Of a stretch of 64,000 nt of DNA, positions 1-10,644 are shown piece by piece. Source of the stretch: Actinostola sp. cb2023 (lineage: Eukaryota > Cnidaria > Anthozoa > Actiniaria > Actinostolidae); contig JAUJYZ010000186.1 in assembly GCA_033675265.1 (NCBI GenBank), positions 286,001-350,000 on the forward strand, in the 5' to 3' direction. The notes under the pieces were generated by a model, which was not told the DNA's origin, ran no database searches, and saw only the letters and a list, made by a program, of their open reading frames with translations. Every line of letters starts with the position of its first letter. Positions within the stretch are counted from its first letter, which is position 1. The position numbers and the translations under genes are program-made.

Positions 1-197
1 TATAATCATATTGCCTGCAATAGTGCATCCATTTTGCTTACAGCAATCTCTTGATGCTATCGTATGATCATGTGATCAGCTAGTTAGTTTGTGTCATTAA
101 ACAATCAATCATTTATATAATGTCTAGCCTTGTTATAGCCTGACTATCTCTCCCCAACATGACCCATGCATTGGCTGAAATGCAAGTCAACTCTCCT
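1..197. other. Unannotated edge sequence
   Basis: No coding region, RNA gene or repeat structure is recognised here. The sequence is AT-rich and runs directly into a foldback element. Confidence 0.5.
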
Positions 198-521
198 TAT
201 GGACCTTTCCGTAGTTGCCCAGAATGCTTCATGATTCTGCGCGTGCAAGCGAGGTCAGGGATAAAAGTAGATCGAAAATATTAAGAGAGAATGAAGAAAT
301 TCAGTAAAAAACTTAGACTTTTAAATTAAAAGTGCGTAAGAAGAATCACAAAGATAGATGCAAATACTCAAGCAAAGAAAACATAATTTTCCTGTTCTTG
401 ATTCGTTACAGTAGTCATATTTTCCTCAATACACGATCAATTCTAAATATTTTTTATCCCTGACCTCGCTTGCACGCGCAGAATCATGAAGCATTCTGGG
501 CAACTACGGAAAGGTCCATAG
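198..521. mobile_element. Foldback (MITE-like) element with about 70-bp inverted arms
   Basis: The left arm (about 198-266) reads as the reverse complement of the right arm (about 452-521). Both contain CAGAATCATGAAGC or its complement, and both end on the TATGGACC/GGTCCATA motif. The AT-rich spacer between them carries no coding signal. This is most simply a non-autonomous DNA element; the superfamily is unknown. Confidence 0.75.
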
Positions 522-595
522 CCTTCAAAGCAGGCATTCTTCGTTCTTTGCATGGCCACAAGGAAAATGGCCGCGAGGGCAGGCTACTCTCCTTA

Positions 596-940
596 AGGTG
601 CGGTAATACGGGCAACAAAATCGTGCAACTTGTCGCGCAACATTGTTGCGTTGCAAGTTGCAGAGCAATGTTTCTCGTATTACCACCGTTCGCGCAACTT
701 GTCGCGCAACACATTTTCGTGTTGCAGGTTGCAAAACTTTGTAAATTGCGCAAAGTAGAAGCTCTTTCTACTTCGTGCAACAAAGTTTTGCAACCTGCAA
801 TACCGAAAATTTAATTTGTTGCCGACAAGTTGCGCGAACGATGGTAATACGAGAAGCATTGCTCTGCAACTTGCAACGCAACAATCTGAACAATGTTGCG
901 CGACAAGTTGCACGATTTTGTTGCTCGTATTACCGCACCT
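596..940. mobile_element. Long-arm foldback MITE, PIF/Harbinger-like
   Basis: Almost the whole 345 bp is palindromic. The left arm starts AGGTGCGGTAATACG and the right arm ends CGTATTACCGCACCT, with a centre near 755-780. The arms repeat motifs such as GTTGCGCGACAAGTTGC. TTA lies on both outer edges (593-595 and 941-943), which fits the 3-bp TWA target duplication known for PIF/Harbinger. The short open frames on both strands follow from the palindrome and are not gene candidates. Confidence 0.75.
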
Positions 941-1019
941 TTAGAGAAACCCTTGTGATCATCTTTTGCTGTCTGTGAGGTGTCTGACCTTAGAAAGAGC
1001 AAATGTATGCAGGTAAAGA

Positions 1020-3409
1020 GTGCAGCAAGGACTATATGAAGGTGTCTGTCTTAGAGATGTGTCCATCTTAGAGCTCGGTGACTGTCTTAGAGAGAGTGTC
1101 CATTTTAGAGGTGTCTGTTTTAGAGGTGTCTGTCTTAGAGGTGTCTGTCTCAGAGAGGTGTCCGTCTTAGAGCTCGGTGCCCATCTTAGAGAGGTGTCTG
1201 TCTTAGAGAGGTTTTCATCTTAGAGGTGTCCGACTTAGAGGTGCCTGTCTCAAGAGAGGTGTCTGTCTCAGAGAGGTGTCTGTCTTAGAGAGGTGTCCAT
1301 CTTAGAGGTCTCTGTCTTAGAAAGGTCTCTGTCTTAGAGAGGTGTCCATCTTAAAGGTGTCCGTCTTAGAGGTGTCCGTCTTAGAGGTGTCCGTCTTAGA
1401 GGTGTCTGTCTCATAGAGGTGTCTGTCTCAGAGAGGTGTCTGTCTTAGAGGTGTCCATCGTAGAGGTGTCTGTCTTAGAGGTGTCCATCTTAGAGGTGTC
1501 TGTCTCAGAGAGGTGTCTGTCTTAGAGAGGTGTCCTTCTTAGAGGTGTCTGTCTCAAGAGAGGTGTCTGTCTTAGAGAGGTGTCTGTCTTAGAGAGATGT
1601 CCGTCTTAGACTGAGAGGTGTCTGTCTTAGAGGTGTCCGTCTTAGAGATGTCCGTCTTAGAGAGGTGTCTGTCTTAGAGGTGTCTGTCTCATAGAGGTAT
1701 CTGTCTCAGAGAGGTGTCTGTCTTAGAGGTGTCCATCGTAGAGGTGTCTGTCTTAGAGGTGTCCATCTTAGAGGTGTCTGTCTCAGAGAGGTGTCTGTCT
1801 TAGAGAGGTGTCCATCTTAGAGGTGTCTGTCTTAGAGAGGTGTCTGTCTTAGAGAGATGTCCGTCTTAGACTGAGAGGTGTCTGTCTTAGAGGTGTCCGT
1901 CTTAGAGATGTCCGTCTTAGAGAGGTGTCTGTCTTAGAGGTGTCCGTCTTAGAGGTGTCTGTCTCAGAGAGGTGTCTGTCTCAGAGAGGTGTCTGTCTTA
2001 GAGAGGTTTTCATCTTAGAGGTGTCCGACTTAGAGGTGCCTGTCTCAAGAGAGGTGTCTGTCTTAGAGAGGTGTCCATCTTAGAGGTGTCTGTCTTAGAG
2101 AGGTGTCTGTCTTAGAGAGATGTCCGTCTTAGACTGAGAGGTGTCTGTCTTTAGAGGTGTCCGTCTTAGAGATGTCCGTCTTAGAGAGGTATCTGTCTTA
2201 GAGGTGTCCGTCTTAGAGGTGTCTGTCTCAGAGAGGTGTCTGTCTCAGAGAGGTGTCTGTCTCAGAGAGGTGTCTGTCTTAGAGAGGTGTCCATCTTAAA
2301 GGTGTCAGTCTTAGGTGTCTGTCTTAGAGAGGTGTCCATCTTAGAGGTGTCTGTCTTAGAGAGGTGTCTGTCTTAGAGAGATGTCCGTCTTAGACTGAGA
2401 GGTGTCTGTCTTAGAGGTGTCCGTCTTAGAGATGTCCGTCTTAGAGAGGTATCTGTCTTAGAGGTGTCCGTCTTAGAGGTGTCTGTCTCAGAGAGGTGTC
2501 TGTCTCAGAGAGGTGTCTGTCTCAGAGAGGTGTCTGTCTTAGAGAGGTGTCCATCTTAAAGGTGTCAGTCTTAGGTGTCTGTCTTAGAGAGGTGTCCATC
2601 TTAAAGGTGTCCGTCTTAGGTGTCTGTCTTAGAGGTGTCCGTCTTAGAGGTGTCTGTCTCATAGAGGTGTCAATCTTAGAGGTGTCTGTCTCAAGAGAGG
2701 TGTCTGTCTCAGAGAGGTGTCTGTCTTAGAGAGGTGTCCATCTTAGAGGTCTCTGTCTTAGAAAGGTCTCTGTCTTAGAGAGGTGTCCATCTTAAAGGTG
2801 TCCGTCTTAGAGGTGTCTGTCTTAGAGGTGTCCGTCTTAGAGGTGTCTGTCTCATAGAGGTGTCTGTCTCAGAGAGGTGTCTGTCTTAGAGGTGTCCATC
2901 GTAGAGGTGTCTGTCTTAGAGGTGTCTGTCTTAGAGAGGTGTCCATCTTAAAGGTGTCCGTCTTAGGTGTCTGTCTTAGAGAGGTGTCCATCTTAAAGGT
3001 GTCCGTCTTAGGTGTCTGTCTTAGAGGTGTCCGTCTTAGAGGTGTCTGTCTCATAGAGGTGTCCATCTTAGAGGTGTCTGTCTTAGAGAGGTGTCTGTCT
3101 TAGAGAGGTGTCCGTCTTAGTGGTGGTGTCCGTCTTAGTGGTGTCCATCTTACAAATATAGTTAAACAGTGCAGCAAGGACCAGATAAAGGTGTCAATCT
3201 TAGAGGTGTCTGTCTGTCTTAGAGAGGTGTCCGTACGTCTTAGAGAAGTGTCTGTCTGTCTTAGAGAGGCGTCCGTCTTAGAGAGGTGTCTATCTTAGAA
3301 AGGTGTCTGTCTCAGAGAGGTGTCCGTCTTAGAGAGGTGTACGTTTTAGAAAGGTGTCTGTCTTAGGGAGGTGTCCATCTTAGAGAGGTGTCCATCTTAG
3401 AGAGGTGTC
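1020..3409. repeat. Minisatellite of about 18-20 bp units, left block
   Basis: Variants of GAGAGGTGTCTGTCTTA are repeated head to tail for 2.4 kb. A higher-order period of about 260 bp is visible because the marker AGACTGAGAGGTGTCTG recurs near 1609, 1868, 2131 and 2393. The block opens with a unique lead-in (GTGCAGCAAGGACT near 1019) that returns in variant form near 3169. Open frames in the array are by-products of the repeat. Confidence 0.93.
3405..3409. repeat. Target-site duplication of the Ty3/Gypsy insertion, left
   Basis: GTGTC directly abuts the left LTR and is repeated directly after the right LTR (7794-7798). Because the target is a minisatellite containing GTGTC in every unit, chance agreement is possible. 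The exact abutment and the TG/CA LTR ends still make it convincing. Confidence 0.8.
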
Positions 3410-3553
3410 TGTGTTATTCTCTTCTAGAATACTGGAGAGAGCACTAAGAAACGTGTGTCGTCAACAACGTCTTCTTTAATCTCCCGTTACTAATCACATA
3501 CAATGAGTATTATACCAAGTGTCACTCATAATATTCATAAGCAATATATTACA
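3410..3553 (-). repeat. 3' LTR of the Ty3/Gypsy element
   Basis: This 144-bp copy matches 7650-7793 with no difference I could find. On the element's strand it begins TGTAATAT and ends AACACA, giving the usual TG...CA ends. It is short for an LTR but within the range known for small Gypsy elements. Confidence 0.95.
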
Positions 3554-3554
3554 A

Positions 3555-3562
3555 CTCTCCCT
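3555..3562 (-). promoter_or_regulatory. Polypurine tract of the retrotransposon
   Basis: On the minus strand AGGGAGAG ends one base before the 3' LTR. This is the expected position of the plus-strand DNA priming site in LTR retrotransposons. Confidence 0.75.
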
Positions 3563-3639
3563 AAAAGAAAAATAATGTTTCTATTATTTGGGAAGCGTAA
3601 ATTAACAACAACAACATGTGAAATCAGTTCGACTAATGT

Positions 3640-5589
3640 TCAATCGTCAAAACCTAATCTCGTCGGTTTCTTGATCAATCTTCCTGACCGTGTGTGATGT
3701 CCTTCGTCCTGTAACTCTGACACTCCTGTAGCTCGTTCGACTCCTGTAGATTGTTCGTCCCTTTGCTGCGTGTCAGTCTCGCCTGTATCGACTTTTGGAG
3801 AGGCTGACTTGTCTTGGTGTAGGTGCTTTCTATTTCGACGGTAGACGGCTCCATCAGGGGTCTCCACCCTGTAGCTTCGTGGTGTGTCGGCTACCTCGAT
3901 CACCTTTGCAGGTTTCCAATCGCCGTCTCGTTGGATTCGAACTGTCTCTCCTGTATGGAGTGATGGCAATGGGGTGGCTGACCTGTCGTAGTTGGCTTTT
4001 TGTTCAGCCTGTTTCTTCTGAAATCTGACCATCGTCTCCTGATGACTGGTTGTTTCTGGCAACAGATGACTTGTGGTGCATGGCAGAATAGAGCGTAGTC
4101 GCCTAGCCATAGACAGTTGTGCGGGTGACTTGTAGTTTCCCACTGGTGTGTTGCGCTGTTCAAGCATGGCAAGGTATGGATCCTTCCCATCACGTTTGGC
4201 CTTCTCTAGCGTCCTCTTGACAGTCTGCACAGTTTTCTCCGCAAGACCATTCGACTGTGGATACTTGGGACTTGACGTAACGTGTGAGAATTTCCAGACA
4301 GCTGCAAACTTGGCAAATTCGGCAGAGCTATACTGTGGCCCGTTGTCCGACTTGAGTGTCTCTGGTATGCCGTGTCTCGCGAAGAACTGCTTTAACTTCT
4401 CGATGACAGATGTACTCGTCGTGTTGTGTAGCGATGAAACTTCCCAGTAACGGCTGTAATAATCGACAACTACGATGTAATTGCCGCCATTCCATGTAAA
4501 TAGATCCGTGGCTGCGATCTGCCAAGGGTATTGCGGGATCTCGTGTGGTATCATCGGTTCTTTGGTGTTGCTGTTTCTGAGCTCTTGGCAGATTGAACAG
4601 TTTGCTACGGTGTCCTCGATCTGCTTACTCATTCCGGGCCAGAACACCAACTCTCGGGCTCGTTGCTTGCTTCTCTCGATACCGAGATGTCCTTCGTGGA
4701 TCTGTGCTAGAACATCTTTCCGCAACGCTTGAGGTACAACAATACTTTCGCCTTTGAAAATAAGACCATCGCTAACATGGAGCTCGTCTTTGATTGGCCA
4801 ATATTCACGTACTTGTTTTGATGTATTTTGCCTGTGTTTTGGCCATCCTTCTTGAATCGTCTCGATCAACTTGACCATTATCTTATCGTTGGCTGTTTCT
4901 CGAAGTAGTTCAACTAACTTCTTGTCGCTAACTGGTAGATTTGCTGTCATGTTGTGGACGTACAGTACAAGATCTTCGTCCTCGTCACCTGTAGTTGGAA
5001 GGTGTGCCCTCGAGAGCGTATCTGCAGTATAGAGTTCCTTTCCAGGCTTGTACTGGAGGTCGATGTTGTAACGTTGTAGTCGAAGTAGCATGCGCTGTAA
5101 CCTTGCTGGTGCCTTGTCGAGCGATTTGGTGATAATGGAGACCAGCGGTCTGTGGTCTGTTTCCACTGTCACTTCCTTGGCGTAAATATATTGATGGAAA
5201 CGTTCACATCCAAATACCACTGCTAACAACTCTTTCTCGATCTGCGCGTACTTGCATTCAGTTTCCGTAAGCGAACGAGAAGCGTATGCGATCGGTGAGC
5301 CGCCCTGCATCAGTACAGCTCCTAGTCCAGACTTACATGCATCTACTTGTAGACCAACTGGCTGCTTGGGGTCATAATACTTCAACACTCCTTTACTCGT
5401 CTCCGTCAGAAGTTTCTTGATGTCGTTGAACGACTGTTCATGGCGCTCGGTCCAGTGCCAGGCAACATCTTTCTTTAGAAGCTCGCGTAAGGGTGATGTG
5501 ACTTCTGATATATTTGGCAAGAACTTTGCCACATAATTCACCATCCCAAGTAGTCGCTGGATGCCGTGTTTGTCCTCGGGAGTCGGCAT
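3640..5589 (-). pseudogene. Gypsy pol, C-terminal part: RNase H and integrase
   Basis: This 649-codon frame continues the polymerase after a frame break. It opens with the end of the reverse transcriptase. An RNase H domain follows (QVDACKSGLGAVL near residues 81-93; DHRP after that). Next come an integrase HHCC zinc-binding segment (HEGHLG ... CSICQ) and the DDE catalytic core (ATDLF, SDNGPQY and a downstream E in SNGLAEKTV). A chromodomain is not evident at the C-terminus. The apparent start ATG is internal; in the element the domain would be translated as part of a longer polyprotein. The catalytic residues I looked for are all present, so the domain decayed only by the upstream break. Confidence 0.93.
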
Positions 5590-5632
5590 ACTGGTGATTG
5601 CCTCCAGTTTGGAAACATCTGGCTTTACTCCG

Positions 5633-6907
5633 TCAGTCGTAAGTACATGTCCAATATAAAACTTCAGAACGTCGAATCTTACACTTGTCGGGGTTGAGCT
5701 TCAGATTGCTCTCTCTTGCTCTCTGTAGCGTTTTCTCTAGCCTTTCGTCGTGTTCCTCTCGTGTGCGTCCCCAAACGAGGATGTCATCGATGTCGGTTTC
5801 GACTCCTGATAAGTCTTGAAACAACTCATGTAATCTCTTATGAAACACTTCTTGAGCACTGTGAATACCGAAAGGCATTCGGGTAAAACGGTATCTGCCG
5901 TAAGGCGTCGCAAACGTAGTTAAAGTAGAGCTCTCGTCGTCCAAAGGAATCTGCCAAAATCCTGATCTGGCGTCTAAGGTTGAGAAGAATTTTGCTCCAC
6001 TTAGCCTTGTTGTTATCTCTTCTATCGTGGGAAGATGATAGTGCTCACGCTTGATTGCCTTATTCAATGGGCGAGGATCTATGCAAATTCTCAACTTGTC
6101 GGTGTTCTTCTTTTCAACAGCAACCATTGAATTGACCCAATCTGTCGGCTGATCCACTGGAACAATGATGCCTTGATTGCACATTTCATCCAGCGCTGCC
6201 TTCACTCGGTCCTGTAGGCCATACGGCACTCGTCTCGGGGGGTTGATTACTGGTTGAACCTCTGGATCCAATACGATATGATATGGACGCTCCAGACATC
6301 CGATTCCTGTAAATACGTCTTTGTACTCTTCTCTGATCCTTGCCGCGAAAGTCTCTGTGTTCTCGTCGCGGTCAACGGCACTAATAAACTTTATCAGACC
6401 GAGTTCTTTGCATGCAGAGATACTGAGAACTGGTTCGCTCTCTATGCTTGTAATGAAAAATTCCAGATTTCGCGTGATGCCTTTATGTTTGGATTGTAGC
6501 GTGCAAACAGCTTTGACTGGGATGTCCTCACCGTTGTAGGCGCTTAATCGAGCTTTTGGCTTTCTCAGATCTATCTTGGAAGTTTCTGCAATCTTCCTGT
6601 AGGCTGAATAGGGAATCACGTTAACTTCGGCACCAGTATCTAGTTTCAGACAAATTTCTTGATTGTTTAATGTCAATTTCACATGTTCGGCTTCCGATTG
6701 TCGGTTGCGATCAATAGATTCCACGGTAACGCTGACGCTTTCTAAAAATAAATGATCTTCGTTACCCTCATCTTGTTGAATGGAGTTTACATTCTTGCTC
6801 GAACGGCACATCTTTGCGTAGTGGTTTAGTCTCTTACATTTGTTGCACTTCTTTCCGAATGCTGGACACTGTCCTTTCGGATGATTTGAGCCACAATTTC
6901 CGCACAC
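5633..6907 (-). pseudogene. Gypsy nucleocapsid zinc knuckles, protease and reverse transcriptase
   Basis: The frame begins inside the nucleocapsid: two zinc knuckles are seen at residues 2-14 (CX2CX3HX4C, one residue short of the usual spacing) and 21-34 (CX2CX4HX4C). An aspartic protease motif DTGA lies at residues 90-93. The reverse transcriptase follows, with its active site DIDDILVWG near residue 372; the usual Tyr of YxDD is replaced, a substitution I believe occurs in some Gypsy lineages. After about codon 408 the frame runs out of register with the family consensus and stops at 5633. A one-base insertion near 5675-5690 would explain this. The upstream end is one base out of frame with gag. 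Confidence 0.93.
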
Positions 6908-7593
6908 AGCACGTGACTGTTGTCTTGTTGGCGTTGTGTAAATTTCTTTGTTTCCTGTGGCTTATCGGCGCTGCCTTTGTGCTGAGGTCGGTTCGATGCT
7001 CGATGCTTTACCTGACTCACATTTGCTTCACTGCCAAACAATTTCAATTGCTCTTTGGATAGCTCAGCCACTCGACAAATTTCGACTGCTCTCTTGAGGC
7101 TCAACTGCGATTCGCGTAGTAATCTCTCACGAACGGTTCGCGATGAAATTCCACTCACGATGCGGCTACATATCAAATCATCTTTCAGTTCTCCCCACTC
7201 GCATGCAGCAGCGAGAGTTCTTAACTCTGTAACGTACTGATCGATTGACTCACCGGATGCTTGATCCCTAGTTAAGAAGCGATGTCGATCGACCACCAGA
7301 TTCTTTCTCGGCTTACAATGTGCCTCAAACTTGTTGAAGAGAATCGCAGTAGACACTACTTCTGACCCGTCTTCGTCGACTTCAAACTCGAATGTATCCT
7401 TTATCTCTTGGCCGTCCCTGCCGATCATGCACATGAAGATTGCGACTTTCTCTGCTTCGTTCTTCACCTTGCATGTTGCTGCTAGGTAATACTCCATCCC
7501 TCGCTTCCAACGTCTCCACGTTTCTGAGACGTTGTGCTGGCTCGTGAAGTCCATCTCACCGGGACCTCTTATTTGGAGTTCGTTCATCTTCAC
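6826..7593 (-). pseudogene. Gypsy gag, capsid region
   Basis: A 255-codon frame starts 57 bp inside the 5' LTR. It has the general look of Gypsy gag: a W-R-R-W-rich N-terminus, then a retrotransposon gag segment with LVVDRHRFLTRDQ and EWGELKDDLICSRIVSGI. The last 25-30 codons are in the wrong frame relative to the zinc knuckles, which lie one frame away (a -1 shift on this strand). This could be a programmed -1 frameshift or simple decay. Because the knuckles normally belong to gag, decay or an assembly error seems more likely. Confidence 0.88.
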
Positions 7594-7638
7594 TGAAGAA
7601 TTAAATTGCTCACTGAGCTGTGTTTTGGGTTCTTAAAG

Positions 7639-7649
7639 TTCTGACACCA
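7639..7649 (-). promoter_or_regulatory. Primer-binding site, tRNA-Leu type
   Basis: Directly inside the 5' LTR, the minus strand reads TGGTGTCAGAA. This is complementary to the 3' end of animal tRNA-Leu(CAA), which finishes TTCTGACA plus CCA. The match breaks down after 11 nt, which is short, so the tRNA identity is probable rather than certain. Confidence 0.65.
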
Positions 7650-7793
7650 TGTGTTATTCTCTTCTAGAATACTGGAGAGAGCACTAAGAAACGTGTGTCG
7701 TCAACAACGTCTTCTTTAATCTCCCGTTACTAATCACATACAATGAGTATTATACCAAGTGTCACTCATAATATTCATAAGCAATATATTACA
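7650..7793 (-). repeat. 5' LTR of the Ty3/Gypsy element
   Basis: Same 144-bp sequence as 3410-3553, with no difference seen by eye. It carries the element's promoter by position; no convincing TATA box was chosen. Confidence 0.95.
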
Positions 7794-8545
7794 GTGTCCA
7801 TCTTAGAGAGGTGTCCATCTTAGAGAGGTGTCCATCTTAGAGAGGTGTCCGTCTTAGAGAGGTGTCCGTCTTAGAGAGGTGTCCGTCTTAGAGAGGTGTC
7901 CATCTTAGAGAGGTGTCCATCTTAGAGAGGTGTCCATCTTAGAGAGGTGTCCGTTTTAGAGAGGTGTCCGTCTTAGAGAGGTGTCAGTCTTAGAGAGGTG
8001 TCCATCTTAGAGAGGTGTCCGTCTTAGAGAGGTGTCCGTCTTAGAGACATGTCCATCTTAGAGAGGTGGCTGTCTTAGAGAGGTGTACGTCTTAGGAAGG
8101 TGTCTGTCTCAGAGAGGAGTCCAGAGAGGTATCCATATCTTAGAGAGGTGTCAATCTTAGAGAGGTGTCCATCTTAGAGAGGTGTCCATCTTAGAGAGGT
8201 GTCCATCTTAGAGAGGTGTCCGTCTTAGAGAGGTGTCCGTCTTAGAGAGGTGTCCGTCTTAGAGAGGTGTCCATCTTAGAGAGGTGTCCATCTTAGAGAG
8301 GTGTCCATCTTAGAGAGGTGTCCGTTTTAGAGAGGTGTCCGTCTTAGAGAGGTGTCCGTCTTAGAGAGGTGTCCATCTTAGAGAGGTGTCCGTCTTAGAG
8401 AGGTGTCCGTCTTAGAGACGTGTCCATCTTAGAGAGGTGGCTGTCTTAGAGAGGTGTACGTCTTAGGAAGGTGTCTGTCTCAGAGAGGAGTCCAGAGAGG
8501 TATCCATATCTTAGAGAGGTGTCAATCTTAGAGAGGTGTCTGTGT
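7794..8545. repeat. Minisatellite of about 18-20 bp units, right block
   Basis: This continues the array interrupted by the retrotransposon. Units are more uniform than in the left block (GAGAGGTGTCCATCTTA and GAGAGGTGTCCGTCTTA). A higher-order unit of about 370 bp is duplicated, since the marker GAGTCCAGAGAGGTATCC occurs near 8117 and 8489. The first five bases also serve as the right target duplication. Confidence 0.92.
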
Positions 8546-8772
8546 GACAATGGTGCGCAGAGTATACTAGGATGCGTAGAATCAAGTAACTGTAATGGTA
8601 TACTACGGTGCGCAATATGGTAGGTTGCGCAAGTAATGTAGGGTGTACAAGGGTGTGCAGGGTGTACAATGGTGTGCATAGTGTACTATGATCGCAGGGT
8701 ATACAAGAGTGGATAGGGTGTACAATGGTGCGTGGGTGTACCAGCATCTGCGGGGGGGGGGGGGGGGGGGGG
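8546..8772. repeat. Degenerate short tandem repeat ending in a poly-G run
   Basis: Loose copies of GGGTGTACAATGGTGCGCAG repeat at roughly 20-bp spacing, ending in a run of about 19 G near 8753-8772. The run may be mis-sized in the assembly. Frames read from it on the minus strand are proline- and histidine-rich artefacts. Confidence 0.75.
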
Positions 8773-9288
8773 TAACAAGGTGTGCAGGGCATAGACAAAT
8801 ACGTGTGCAATAGGCTCCCCAATGATCGCGGGGTTCCTGTGGAATTAGGCCAATACCACAGGAAGCCCAAACTGATGACAGTTGCAGATTGTTGAGGGCG
8901 CCATATTGCATGATGTGAATAAACAAGGAAATTGCAGGAATTGGTAAGTGCAAAAGGACTTCATAATCTTTACTGACATTAGCTGTACTTACGGTCATTT
9001 AAGATCAATTCCTACAACAACTGACTGCCCAATTTCAGACCTCTTACCCTTCACTGACTTTCTGTAATTCTGACCTTTCTCAGTTTCTGGCACTCATGAG
9101 CCGTCTGAAAATCAGGCTAGCCGTTCGCTCGAAATATATTTCTTTATTGTTAAGTCTTAAATAATCTTAATTAAGCTTGACAAATAATGTTGTATATGAA
9201 TGCTATGGGAATTACACGTAGTCTGAAATGGGAAACCTCAAAACTTTTACAACTATAAACTTACATGTAGTTCAGTACATGTAAGCTT
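8773..9288. other. Intergenic sequence, nothing recognised
   Basis: No gene, repeat or hairpin stands out in this 0.5 kb. Confidence 0.5.
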
Positions 9289-9436
9289 ACTAGAGTGCAA
9301 ACCATATGTCCGTAAAACAGTACTAACTAATTTGTACTAAATAGCACTGATGAAACAATAGAAAACAATGGATATAACACTATTTAGTACTATTTAGTAA
9401 TAGTATTGTTTCACGGACATATGGTTTGCACTCTAG
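9289..9436. mobile_element. Short MITE with 24-bp perfect terminal inverted repeats
   Basis: The left end begins CTAGAGTGCAAACCATATG and the right end is its exact reverse complement, ending GGTTTGCACTCTAG. The 100-bp interior is AT-rich and non-coding. Confidence 0.8.
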
Positions 9437-9538
9437 TTGTTAATTATAGCGCTATAAGCCTCTGGAACGAAGTGTGAACAATAGCTAGACTTGTAAATTA
9501 CAGTTGTAAAAGTTTTATTTAAAATATATGTATTGCCC

Positions 9539-9580
9539 AGGGGGTGAGGGGAGGGGGGTGACGGGGAGGGGGGCAGGGGG
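9539..9580 (+). other. G-quadruplex-prone G-rich tract
   Basis: Six or more runs of four to six G are separated by one or two bases over 42 bp, for example GGGGTGAGGGGAGGGGGG. The tract lies about 9 bp from the foldback element at 9589. Confidence 0.7.
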
Positions 9581-9588
9581 TTATCCCA

Positions 9589-9879
9589 TATACACCTATT
9601 TCAAATAACGTTGTCGCGTTCAAAGCAACAAGCATCAAGCCAAGACCAAAGTGAATGCTGGTTATGTGCTGGCAAATTATTCAAATCAGACCTATTTTCT
9701 ATGGAACGAAGTGTGATATGCAAACAAGCACGTGAAAATGTTCACATTTTGTAATTAGTCCTGGTTTTTAGAAACAATTGTGATTTAAATAATTGTCAAC
9801 ACAAAACCAGCATTCACTTCGGTCTTGGCTTGACGCTTGTTGCTTTGAACGTGACAATGTTATTTGAAATTGGTGTATA
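9589..9879. mobile_element. Foldback element with TATACACC ends, copy 1
   Basis: The arms 9589-9665 and 9803-9879 are inverted copies. Both contain GCAACAAGC(A/G)TCAAGCCAAGACC or its complement. The termini are TATACACC and GGTGTATA. The spacer is AT-rich. The element is related to 44338-44626. Confidence 0.8.
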
Positions 9880-10307
9880 TGCTATATAGGTATGTGCCAC
9901 TGAATAGGGTATGGTTTTTGATCGACACCAAATATTTGTTTTTCTGCTGTTAAACATGTTTTATTTAATAAACATATTTTCAACGAAAGCCATATAATTA
10001 GTTTTTCTTGTTTTCTCAAGTTCAAGTTCTATCTAGATGTGATTTTGCTGTTTTGAAACTGAAAACTTGCAAGAATTGAGTTTTAAATACACCAAAAACT
10101 GGCGACGAATCGTCCACTTTTGTCGACAAATCACAATATAAACTAAGAGAACTAAATAATCTAACTGCTCAGTTTTCTCAGTTGTACGAGTTCTATAGTT
10201 TGTCAAGTCAGTTAACGACTGAAAATACCAAGCAACGATAGCCGTATTTAAGGTGACTCGATTGGGTTTTTCCGCAGCGAACTCTTGCGTTTGAAACACA
10301 ATTGTGC
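9880..10307. other. AT-rich intergenic sequence
   Basis: No gene or repeat recognised. The minus-strand frame across 10033-10299 has no recognisable similarity. Confidence 0.5.
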
Positions 10308-10644
10308 GTTTGTGAACGATGTAATGGTATATTGAGTATTACAACCTTGTTACAGAAAGATCAAAGTTTCTAATGAAGTATGTTTTATGGAGATCGGCAT
10401 TGCTATGGCAACGCTGAGAAAGAATTCCCCTTTTTACATATTCTCCATTTCTATAGATTCTAGGATTAATTTGGAAAAATGCTCTTGTGATCTTATAGTG
10501 GACATAATTGTCTCTAGTTCTAGTGAATATATAAGCAAATTCTGTAAGAGCGTTTTTGAGATATCTTCGATTAGAGTTTTTGAGTAAATAAATCAAGCGT
10601 AAACAAAGCAATTAAATCAATCACCTGAAATCCAAGAAAATATA
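10308..10644 (+). repeat. Segmental tandem duplication, unit A copy 1
   Basis: About 335 bp here recur at 11160-11494 with only a few differences (for example GGCATTGCTATGG against GGCGTTACTATGG). No function is visible. Confidence 0.9.

Larger units (their letters stand above)
3410..7793 (-). mobile_element. Ty3/Gypsy LTR retrotransposon, full length with two frame breaks
   Basis: A 4384-bp element lies on the minus strand with 144-bp terminal repeats, a tRNA-type primer site, a polypurine tract, gag, and pol in the order protease, reverse transcriptase, RNase H, integrase. That order is diagnostic for Ty3/Gypsy (Metaviridae). The two LTRs appear identical by eye, so insertion should be recent. 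The reading frame nevertheless breaks near the nucleocapsid (about 6905-6930) and in the reverse transcriptase (about 5675-5690). No envelope-like frame is seen. The element interrupts a minisatellite whose units resume on the other side. Confidence 0.96.

Noticed and set aside
1020..3066. Short frames in the GAGGTGTCTGTCTTA minisatellite
   Set aside because: They are translations of the repeat unit and shift with each length variant.
6826..6907. Programmed -1 frameshift between gag and pol as a firm call
   Set aside because: The zinc knuckles, normally in gag, lie in the shifted frame and no clear slippery site was identified; decay or sequence error is equally likely.
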